Assembly (NCBI GenBank): GCA_001603425.1
Contig: LUYZ01000007.1
Coordinates: 1-45,840 of the forward strand
DNA from: Bacteroidales bacterium Bact_08
GTDB taxonomy: Bacteria > Bacteroidota > Bacteroidia > Bacteroidales > UBA932
DNA length: 45,840 bases
Reading direction: 5' to 3'
The position numbers were made by a program, and so were the translations under genes. The number at the start of each line of letters is the position of its first letter. Within the stretch, counting starts at the first letter, position 1. Under the pieces are notes generated by a model, which was given only the letters and a program-made list of their open reading frames with translations, had not been told where the DNA came from and did not search any database. This document shows, piece by piece, positions 26,912 to 34,415 of the stretch.

Positions 26912-29104
26912 TTGGGTAAATTTAAGTTTTTTCATCAAATTGATTCGTCTGATTGCGGCCCCGCAGCTTTAAGAATGGTTGCATCCTACTATGGGAAACA
27001 GTACTCCCTTGAGAGTATTAGAGAGCTATGTGAGAAGGGTAAGGTTGGGGTAAATTTACTAGGAATCAGTAAAGCCGCGGAGAAGATCGGTTTTAGAACA
27101 ATTGGGGCAAAGCTCACATTGTGTGAGTTAGTCAACGGAGGGCTTCCTGCTATTTTGCACTGGAATGGTAACCACTTTGTTGTATTGCACCAAGTAAAAA
27201 AGAGTAAAAAGGGTAATATATATCATATAGCAGACCCTGCACTTGGAATGGTTAAGGTTAACGAACTAGAGTTTAAAAGATGTTGGTTTAGTTCTGCTGT
27301 TGACGGAGAGGGCTTTGGAATTGCGCTTTTTCTTGAACCCACTCCGTTGTTTTACCAGACCCAAGATGAAAAACATAATTTTAGTAGCTTTAAGTTTTTA
27401 ATTAAATATCTAATCCCACATAGAAGACTAATAGTTCAGCTATTTATAGGTCTATTTGCGGGTAGTATATTGCAGCTTGCTTTCCCATTTCTTACTCAAA
27501 GTGTTGTTGATATTGGTATAGGCACAAGAGATATTAACTTTATATGGTTAGTATTAATAGCACAGCTTGTTTTAACAATCAGTAGTGTATCGGTAGAGTT
27601 TATCCGAGGCTGGATACTCTTACACATAGGTGCTCGTGTGAATATATCTCTAATATCGGACTTTTTGTCCAAGTTGATGAAGCTTCCAATAGGTTTCTTT
27701 GACTCTAAATTAACTGGAGATCTACTACAAAGAATAGGAGATCATAAGAGAGTTCAATCTTTTTTAACTGGGGTCTCTTTAAATGTGATTTTTTCACTTT
27801 TTAGTTTTGTAGTATTCTCAATAGTATTAATATATTATAGCATTAAAATATTTATAGTCTTTTTTATACTCTCTATACTATATGTTCTTTGGGTAATGTT
27901 TTTCCTAAAATATAGAAGAGATTTAGATAATAAAGTTTTTACTCAAAATGCTGCAAACCAAAGTACAATTATCCAGTTAATAACTGGAATGCAAGAGATA
28001 AAACTTAACTCATGTGAAGATAGAAGAAGATGGGAGTGGGAACATATTCAAGCCAGATTGTTCAAGTTAAGTTTAAAGGGGTTGGCTATAGGTCAATATC
28101 AAGAGGCCGGCGCAACTCTAATAAATCAGGTAAAAAATATAATTATAACAATAATGGCAGCTACTGCCGTAATAAATGGATCTTTGACAATTGGTATGAT
28201 GCTATCTGTACAATATATTATTGGACAGCTTAATGCACCACTTGTAAGCGTGATATCATTTATTAGAGCATCTCAGGATGCAAAAATCAGTTTAGAAAGA
28301 TTATCGGAGATACATAGCAAAAACAATGAGGAGAGCCCTTTAAATAATTCTCTTTCAGATATCCCAAATTCTAAGTCTATCATTTTAGAAAAGCTTTCGT
28401 TCAAATATGAAGGCGCGGGTTCTCCCTTTGTTTTAAAAGATATAACAATGATTATACCGCCAGGTAAGGTAACTGCTATTGTTGGTGTTAGTGGTAGTGG
28501 TAAGAGTACTTTAATTAAACTATTGCTTGGTTTTTATAAGCCAACAAGAGGTAGAATTATGTATGCTGGGTCAGATTTAGATAACTATAGTATGAGTGAT
28601 TGGAGAAAAGGGTGTGGTGTTGTAATGCAAGATGGATTTATATTCTCTGATACTATTGCCAGAAATATAGCTCCAGCAGATGATAGTATAGATATGGATA
28701 GACTGGACCATGCTTGTGAAGTGGCCTGCATTAAAGATTTTATCTATCAATTACCAATGAAGTACTCTACTAAAATTGGTCAAGATGGAGTTGGTTTGAG
28801 TCAAGGGCAAAAGCAGAGAATTTTAATTGCAAGAGCAATATATAAGGATCCTCAATATTTAATTTTTGACGAGGCAACAAATTCATTAGATACTAAAAAT
28901 GAGAGAGAAATAATGGAGGGTTTGGATAGAGAGTTTAAAGGAAAAACAGTTATTGTTGTTGCTCACAGGCTAAGTACTGTAAAAAATGCAGATAATATTG
29001 TAGTTTTGAATGATGGTTTTATTGTGGAGCAAGGTAGCCACGATCAACTGTTAGCAAATCATTCACTTTATTATCAACTTGTTAAAAATCAACTGTATGT
29101 CTAA
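26912..29104 (+). CDS. Peptidase-containing ABC transporter (C39 peptidase, PCAT)
   Basis: The 730-residue protein combines an N-terminal C39 cysteine peptidase (Cys15 in SSDCGPAALRM, His88 in WNGNHFVV, Asp108 in HIADPALG), a six-helix ABC exporter membrane domain at about residues 165-460 and an ATPase domain with Walker A GVSGSGKST, signature LSQGQKQRI, Walker B YLIFDEAT and the switch His (VAHRLS). Such proteins cleave the leader after a double-glycine motif and export the core. The start is TTG at 26912; no ATG is available because an in-frame stop lies just upstream, and the sequence GKFKFFHQIDSSDC fits a normal C39 N-terminus. It follows the peptide gene by 21 bases and overlaps the next gene by 8 bases. 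Confidence 0.95.
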   Translation: MGKFKFFHQIDSSDCGPAALRMVASYYGKQYSLESIRELCEKGKVGVNLLGISKAAEKIGFRTIGAKLTLCELVNGGLPAILHWNGNHFVVLHQVKKSKKGNIYHIADPALGMVKVNELEFKRCWFSSAVDGEGFGIALFLEPTPLFYQTQDEKHNFSSFKFLIKYLIPHRRLIVQLFIGLFAGSILQLAFPFLTQSVVDIGIGTRDINFIWLVLIAQLVLTISSVSVEFIRGWILLHIGARVNISLISDFLSKLMKLPIGFFDSKLTGDLLQRIGDHKRVQSFLTGVSLNVIFSLFSFVVFSIVLIYYSIKIFIVFFILSILYVLWVMFFLKYRRDLDNKVFTQNAANQSTIIQLITGMQEIKLNSCEDRRRWEWEHIQARLFKLSLKGLAIGQYQEAGATLINQVKNIIITIMAATAVINGSLTIGMMLSVQYIIGQLNAPLVSVISFIRASQDAKISLERLSEIHSKNNEESPLNNSLSDIPNSKSIILEKLSFKYEGAGSPFVLKDITMIIPPGKVTAIVGVSGSGKSTLIKLLLGFYKPTRGRIMYAGSDLDNYSMSDWRKGCGVVMQDGFIFSDTIARNIAPADDSIDMDRLDHACEVACIKDFIYQLPMKYSTKIGQDGVGLSQGQKQRILIARAIYKDPQYLIFDEATNSLDTKNEREIMEGLDREFKGKTVIVVAHRLSTVKNADNIVVLNDGFIVEQGSHDQLLANHSLYYQLVKNQLYV

Positions 29105-30413
29105 TGTGACCAAAGAAGATGGTAGAAAAGAACATATTATAGAGAGCCTTGACGATATTATGCACACTCCTCCTTCGTGGATGGTAAGAGCTGGGTCGTC
29201 ACTTTTTTTGGGAATCGTCATAATATTTATCTTTTTATCCAATATCATTAAGTATCCAGAGATAATTTCATGTAGAATATCTATCATATCTGAAAACATT
29301 CCTGCCCATATTCTGTCTAAAAAGGATAGTAGAATAGAGAGTATTTTATTTAATGATAACTCATTCATTAAAAGTGGTGATGTGATTGCTGTTTTAGAGA
29401 GTAGTGCAAACTACAAAGACTATCTACAGCTCCAACAGATGTGCAATCAATTCTCGCAGTATGGTGCAGACTCATTAAGTTCTATTGATAAATCACTAAT
29501 TTTAGGTGATATGCAAGGGAACTATTCAAATTTTATAAAGGCTTCAATAGATTATTCTCTGTTTAAAGAGCAAGATTATTATGGAAAGATGATATCATCT
29601 GTTGAGTCTGAAATAGTAATCAAACAAGATCAGATTAAAAATCTTAATAGAGAGAGCGAGAGTATTAAAAAGAGAGTGATGATTGTAAAAAATCAGTTTA
29701 AGAGAGATAGCTTATTATTTTCTAGAGGTGTATTGTCAAATTTAGATTATGAAAAGAGTTTGAATAACTATCTTAGTGTTAAAGAAGAACAGGATAAGTC
29801 TCTAGAGTCACTAAATAGATTGAGTTTAGACGTAATTAAGGCTAGGCAAACTCTTTTATCTTTAGAAAAAGAGATGATAGAGTTATCAGAAAGATATAGT
29901 AGCACACTTCATCACTCCTATGAAGCGTTGATTACATCTATGAATGAGTGGAGTCAAGCTAATTTATTGATAGCACCGATAGATGGTACTCTATCATTCT
30001 CTAAGTATTGGGATGTAAATCAAAACGTATCTTTAGGAGATGTTGTTTTTTCGGTTATTCCAGATGGGTTGGCGCAATTTAAGGGTCGTATTTTTGTTCC
30101 ATTGGCTGGAGCTGGCAAAGTTAAGATAGGTCAAAAAGTAAATATAAAACTAGACAACTATCCATATATGGAGTATGGATATGTGCAATCCACTATAATT
30201 AATAAATCGAGATTGCCGGTGTTGGTGGATGGCATAAATTGTTATATTGTAGATGTTATATTACCAAATAGCATAGTTACAAACTATAATTATGAGATAG
30301 ATTCAGATATGGAGATGTATGGTACTGCCGATATCATTACAGAAAATATCTCCATTTTTAAAAGAGTGTTGATGCCATTCAGATATTTTACTCAAAAATA
30401 TATTAAAGATTAG
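29097..30413 (+). CDS. HlyD-family membrane fusion protein of the peptide exporter
   Basis: This 438-residue protein has one N-terminal membrane segment (SSLFLGIVIIFIFLSNII at about residues 34-51), a first lipoyl half (SRIESILFNDNSFIKSGDVIAVLES), a long coiled-coil region at about residues 150-275 and the second lipoyl half (APIDGTLSFSKYWDVNQNVSLGDVVF), as in HlyD/LktD-type adaptors that partner ABC exporters. The ATG at 29097 overlaps the end of the transporter gene by 8 bases, implying translational coupling; an in-frame TTG at 29079 is less likely. With the PCAT it should form an export path across the inner membrane and periplasm; the outer membrane channel could be the TolC homologue at 15858. 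Confidence 0.9.
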   Translation: MSNVTKEDGRKEHIIESLDDIMHTPPSWMVRAGSSLFLGIVIIFIFLSNIIKYPEIISCRISIISENIPAHILSKKDSRIESILFNDNSFIKSGDVIAVLESSANYKDYLQLQQMCNQFSQYGADSLSSIDKSLILGDMQGNYSNFIKASIDYSLFKEQDYYGKMISSVESEIVIKQDQIKNLNRESESIKKRVMIVKNQFKRDSLLFSRGVLSNLDYEKSLNNYLSVKEEQDKSLESLNRLSLDVIKARQTLLSLEKEMIELSERYSSTLHHSYEALITSMNEWSQANLLIAPIDGTLSFSKYWDVNQNVSLGDVVFSVIPDGLAQFKGRIFVPLAGAGKVKIGQKVNIKLDNYPYMEYGYVQSTIINKSRLPVLVDGINCYIVDVILPNSIVTNYNYEIDSDMEMYGTADIITENISIFKRVLMPFRYFTQKYIKD

Positions 30414-30414
30414 G

Positions 30415-30445
30415 TTTGATTTTTTTAACTTATTTTATAGCTTTG
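30415..30445 (+). promoter_or_regulatory. Promoter for the metal-related gene group
   Basis: TTTG at 30415-30418 and TAGCTTTG at 30438-30445 are 19 bases apart, a strong match to the phylum consensus. Transcription would start near 30450-30452, at or next to the ATG of the following gene, so the mRNA may be nearly leaderless. It also separates this group from the peptide export operon. Confidence 0.65.
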
Positions 30446-30451
30446 CAACAT

Positions 30452-30916
30452 ATGAGAAGCTATCTTATACGTTTTGTTTGTGCGCCTGTTTTGTTGATCT
30501 ATATGATGACAACAATGGGTTTTGGAATTCATATATGTTCACACGACAATAGTGTAGATATAATTCTATTATCTAGTTCAGTGGAGTGTTCAGATATCCA
30601 CTCACATCATCTTTGTTCTTGTGATGGTAGTATGTCAGAAAACTTAATGCATTCTCAATCTCATAATCATGACCACTCTCATATGCATAACTCTGATTGT
30701 TGTAAGACAGATATTTTTAATCTTAATACAGATTCTGAATCAGTTACAAAACTATCTATATTTAAGAGTATATCTGTAATTGCTAACTTATATACACAAG
30801 AGTCACATAATGATGCTTACAATTTTTCTGGAATTAGGTTTAATCCTAATAATCTAGTTGGATTCTCTCCATTTAGGACTCTCTCTAACTCATCTCTATC
30901 TGTGTGGAGGCTATGA
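30452..30916 (+). CDS. His/Cys-rich small envelope protein, HYC_CC_PP-like
   Basis: The 154-residue protein begins with a hydrophobic signal or anchor (RFVCAPVLLIYMMTTMGFG), then HIC at about residues 25-27, a middle section with many His and Cys (SDIHSHHLCSCDG; SQSHNHDHSHMHNSDCC) and a CCKTDIF motif. The H-x-C ... CC-K pattern resembles a small Bacteroidetes family found beside TonB receptors and HMA-domain proteins. The His/Cys cluster suggests binding of a soft or borderline metal such as copper, zinc or nickel in the periplasm; this is inference. I prefer the ATG at 30452 to an in-frame TTG at 30416, which lies inside the -33 box. Confidence 0.6.
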   Translation: MRSYLIRFVCAPVLLIYMMTTMGFGIHICSHDNSVDIILLSSSVECSDIHSHHLCSCDGSMSENLMHSQSHNHDHSHMHNSDCCKTDIFNLNTDSESVTKLSIFKSISVIANLYTQESHNDAYNFSGIRFNPNNLVGFSPFRTLSNSSLSVWRL

Positions 30917-31012
30917 TCTTATCTCTTTATTACTTATTTTTGAGTTTAGGAGTTTAAGATAGCTTTAATAATTAGAGCGTTAATATTAGTCACAAATTAA
31001 TCATAAATTATA

Positions 31013-33244
31013 ATGTTAAAAAAAGCAATAGTAGTAGTTGTTCTACTATTTTTTGGTTCTTTATGTAATACTGCCATCTCTCAGGTTGTGAAAGGTAGTG
31101 TTAAAGTAAAAAAGTATAATGGAGAAACGGAGGCAATGCCCTACGCAACTGTCTATTGGATAGAGAGGCATATAGCATTGGAGTCAGATCAGAACGGTCT
31201 ATTCTCTTTTGATAGAAAAGGTGCAGATACAGTCTCTTTAGTTGCAACATTTATTGGACATACTAAGGATACGTTGATTATTACTAATGGAGTTTCTCAA
31301 GTAGATTTTGTATTGAAAGAGGGTAATGAGCTGCAAGCAGCAAGGGTAATAACTAGACAGCAGGGTAATTATATATCAAAATTATCTTCTATAAAAACGG
31401 AAGTTATTACTGCAGCAGGATTGTGTAAGATGGCATGTTGTAACCTAGCAGAGAGTTTTGAGAATTCGGCCAGTGTTACAGTTGGGTATTCAGACGCAAT
31501 AACAGGAGCTAGACAGATAAGGCTATTAGGACTATCTGGTATATATATGCAGATGTTAGATGAGAACAGACCAATAATGAGAGGAATCTCCTCTCCTTTT
31601 GGATTGTCATATGTTCCTGGACAATGGTTGGAGAGTATTCAGATTGCAAAAGGCCCTTCATCTGTTATTAATGGTCTAGAGGCCATTACAGGCCAAATAA
31701 ATTTAGAGCATAGAAAGCCAACAGCAGAGAATCCTCTTTTTGTAAATCTATTTTTAAGTAATATGCTAAGAAGCGAAGCAAATATTGCTAGCTCTTTACA
31801 ATTAAATAGAAAGTGGAGCACAGTTTTACTAACTCATTTTTCAACTGACCCCTCTAACCATGACTCTAATCATGATGGTTTTAGAGATGAGCCTAAATCG
31901 CTACAATTCAATCTCTCTAACAGATGGCTATATATGGCCGATAATGGAGTTCAGGTAAGATTTGGGTTTAAGGCGTTGTCTGATAGTAGAGTAGGTGGGA
32001 TGGTAGATTTTGAAAAAGGAGATGTTAGAGATGAATCTATTTGGGGTTCTAACATTGAGAATAGAGGATTTAATGGATACTTGAAAGTTGGGATCCCTTT
32101 GAATTCCGATAACAGTCAAAATATTGCAGCTGTATTTGATTATGCATATCACCAGATGGAGTCCTATTTTGGGTTAAAGGATTATAATGGGTATCAAAAT
32201 TCTCTTTATATGAATTTAATATATCAGAATGAGATGAATCAAAATCATAAATTTTCATTGGGATTAAATGCTCATACAGATAATTATAAAGAGTATTTTA
32301 CCGATTACTATTTGGGAGCTTATTTCAACCACACTCCTGGCAGATTAGAAAAGGCTATTGGCCCTTATGCAGAATATACTTATAATCAAGACGAAAAAAT
32401 AACTGTAGTTGCTGGAATTAGAGCAGATTATAACGATATTCATGGTTGGCTGGTAGCTCCAAGGGTTAATTTAAAATACTCATTTACTCCTGAATTAATA
32501 TTTAGAGCTTTGGGAGGTAGAGGATTTAGATCTCCAAATTTGATTGCAGATAATTTGGGGGTTCTCTCTACGGGAAGGAGAATTAATACAGATTTTGAGC
32601 CAGATATTGAGGATGCATGGACATATGGTCTAAATTTTACCGCATATCTTCCTTTTGGATACGAGGATGCTTCTATTAGTTTTGACTATTTCAGAACAGA
32701 TTTTAACAGTCAAGTAATAGTAGATCAGGAGTTAGATTTAGGAAAGATCTCCTTCTATAATTTAGATGGTAGGTCATTTACAAATACATATCAGGTAGAT
32801 TTAAATTATGAACCTCTGGAGAGATTATCTCTATTGGGTACTTTTAGATATTCTGACTCTAAGGTTACTCTCGCAGGGCAGGGTTTAGTGGACAAACCAC
32901 TTACAAGTAAATATAAGGGAGTATTTAATGTTCAATATGCAACTAGAATGAATAAATGGACATTTGATTTTACAGCCCAGTTAAATGGCCCATCAAAAAT
33001 GCCTTATTTTGTGGATGAAGGTAGAAACTCTCCTGTATATACCATGCTTTTTGCTCAGGTTACTAAAAAAATGAGAGATCTAGAGATTTATGTAGGAGCA
33101 GAAAACTTAACTAATTACAAACAAAAACATCCGATATTAAATTCTGATAGACCATATAGCCAGGGTTTTAATTCAACAATTATTTGGGGCCCATTGATGG
33201 GCTTTAAGGCCTATATTGGTTTAAGATATACAATGTGGAAATAA
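31013..33244 (+). CDS. TonB-dependent outer membrane receptor, probable metal uptake
   Basis: The 743-residue protein has a signal peptide (to about residue 23), an N-terminal carboxypeptidase-like regulatory domain (about 27-103, VVKGSVKVKKYNGETEAMPYATV), a plug domain (CCNLAESFENSASVTVGYSDAITGARQIRLLGL) and a 22-strand barrel ending in an aromatic residue region (YIGLRYTMWK). The Cys-containing plug start LCKMACCNLAESFE is characteristic of a Bacteroidetes receptor group commonly next to HMA-domain proteins, consistent with metal or metal-chelate transport. The HMA gene follows 22 bases downstream, so the two are probably co-transcribed. Confidence 0.9.
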   Translation: MLKKAIVVVVLLFFGSLCNTAISQVVKGSVKVKKYNGETEAMPYATVYWIERHIALESDQNGLFSFDRKGADTVSLVATFIGHTKDTLIITNGVSQVDFVLKEGNELQAARVITRQQGNYISKLSSIKTEVITAAGLCKMACCNLAESFENSASVTVGYSDAITGARQIRLLGLSGIYMQMLDENRPIMRGISSPFGLSYVPGQWLESIQIAKGPSSVINGLEAITGQINLEHRKPTAENPLFVNLFLSNMLRSEANIASSLQLNRKWSTVLLTHFSTDPSNHDSNHDGFRDEPKSLQFNLSNRWLYMADNGVQVRFGFKALSDSRVGGMVDFEKGDVRDESIWGSNIENRGFNGYLKVGIPLNSDNSQNIAAVFDYAYHQMESYFGLKDYNGYQNSLYMNLIYQNEMNQNHKFSLGLNAHTDNYKEYFTDYYLGAYFNHTPGRLEKAIGPYAEYTYNQDEKITVVAGIRADYNDIHGWLVAPRVNLKYSFTPELIFRALGGRGFRSPNLIADNLGVLSTGRRINTDFEPDIEDAWTYGLNFTAYLPFGYEDASISFDYFRTDFNSQVIVDQELDLGKISFYNLDGRSFTNTYQVDLNYEPLERLSLLGTFRYSDSKVTLAGQGLVDKPLTSKYKGVFNVQYATRMNKWTFDFTAQLNGPSKMPYFVDEGRNSPVYTMLFAQVTKKMRDLEIYVGAENLTNYKQKHPILNSDRPYSQGFNSTIIWGPLMGFKAYIGLRYTMWK

Positions 33245-33266
33245 TTTTAATTTAAATTTATATAAA

Positions 33267-33575
33267 ATGAAAAAGTTAATTATATTTACGATTGTGCTAG
33301 TTTTGGGGCTATTTGTTGGCTCTATTGATGCACAGAACAAAAGAGCTAAAAATGATGCCGATATTACCTTCTCAGTAGAGATAGATTGTAAGAGTTGTCA
33401 AAAGAAGATAGAGGCTAAAATACCATTTGAAAAAGGAGTAAAAGATTTAAAGGTAGATTTTGAGAAACAGACAGTCTGGATTCTATATAACTCAAAAACT
33501 ACTAATGCAAACAATCTTAAGGAAGCTCTTAAAAAATTGGGCTATGAAGCAAAAGAGTTAAAAAAAGATAAATAA
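33267..33575 (+). CDS. Secreted heavy-metal-associated (HMA) domain protein
   Basis: The 102-residue protein has a signal peptide (to about residue 22, SIDAQ) and one ferredoxin-like HMA domain with the metal-binding pair Cys41 and Cys44 in EIDCKSCQKKIEAKI, followed by VKDLKVDFEKQTVWILYNSKTT and a C-terminal LKKLGYEAKEL. It is therefore a periplasmic metallochaperone-like protein, most likely for copper or a similar soft metal. It lies between the TonB receptor and an unknown secreted protein, overlapping the latter by one base (TAATG). Confidence 0.88.
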   Translation: MKKLIIFTIVLVLGLFVGSIDAQNKRAKNDADITFSVEIDCKSCQKKIEAKIPFEKGVKDLKVDFEKQTVWILYNSKTTNANNLKEALKKLGYEAKELKKDK

Positions 33576-34378
33576 TGTTTTTGTTATTAACTATCATAAT
33601 GGTTACCACCTTTGGATCTGTAAATAATCAGAATCTTAAAGGTGGTTCTTTTATTTATGAGCATATAAGAGAGCTCTCATTTAGTGAGAGAGAAGAGTAT
33701 TTGAAAGATCTATTTTTTGAAGGAAATATACCTAAATTTTTCTTTGAGTATAGAGAGGTTGTTACAAATCAAAAAGATGCAAATGGAGTAGAAAGAGAGT
33801 TAAAATTTTTTGTCTCTCCTACATATCTATCTGTAGGTGTGGATGACGATTATTATATTACTCCTCTTTCACCAATGTTAGCTCAACAAATAGCGCATAA
33901 GTTCAACTCTTCTCTTCCTACACCTAAACTAGTTGACATTATTTATGAAAGTAGTGATTTAAAATTAGAGCCGTTTAATTATATTCCTAGAGGTAGAAGG
34001 AATGAAACAGAAGATCTTATCTATGAACACTCAAAAGTTATTCAAGCTCAGATTAAAGCATCTGGAGGCAGTTATGATACATTTGTTGCTGGGGTAAAGA
34101 AGGATATTGTTATCTCCTCTAAATTAGCTGATAGCACTAGGAATAGGCACGTTACAATCTATGGATGGCATAGATTGAATGCAAAGCCAATACAACCAGT
34201 TTCAAATGTTCATATCAATACTTATGTAGATTACAGTCATGGAGCAAGATTTATCTCTAAAGAGCTCTATATAGATAATAAACTCTATAACTATGAAGAT
34301 GTTCTACGGGATCCTATTTTATCGGCACTGCTCAATTATGATTCCTATCCTTTGTCAAAAGTTGAGTATGACTACTAA
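33575..34378 (+). CDS. Secreted protein of unknown function
   Basis: I do not recognise a named domain. The 267-residue product has a short hydrophobic N-terminus (FLLLTIIMVTTFGSV), then a globular sequence. Notable segments are GNIPKFFFEYREV, a YLSVGVDDDYYITPLSPMLAQQIAHKF stretch, FVAGVKKDIVIS, IYGWHRLNAKPIQPVSN and VDYSHGARFIS, which look like the conserved core of a widespread uncharacterised family of secreted or periplasmic proteins; the His residues in GWHR and DYSHG could be catalytic or metal-binding. The start overlaps the HMA stop codon (TAATG), so it is translated with the HMA protein and probably shares its metal-related or envelope role. Confidence 0.6.
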   Translation: MFLLLTIIMVTTFGSVNNQNLKGGSFIYEHIRELSFSEREEYLKDLFFEGNIPKFFFEYREVVTNQKDANGVERELKFFVSPTYLSVGVDDDYYITPLSPMLAQQIAHKFNSSLPTPKLVDIIYESSDLKLEPFNYIPRGRRNETEDLIYEHSKVIQAQIKASGGSYDTFVAGVKKDIVISSKLADSTRNRHVTIYGWHRLNAKPIQPVSNVHINTYVDYSHGARFISKELYIDNKLYNYEDVLRDPILSALLNYDSYPLSKVEYDY

Positions 34379-34415
34379 TTGCTTAAAATTTCCTAACTCT
34401 TAATAATTTGTTACT

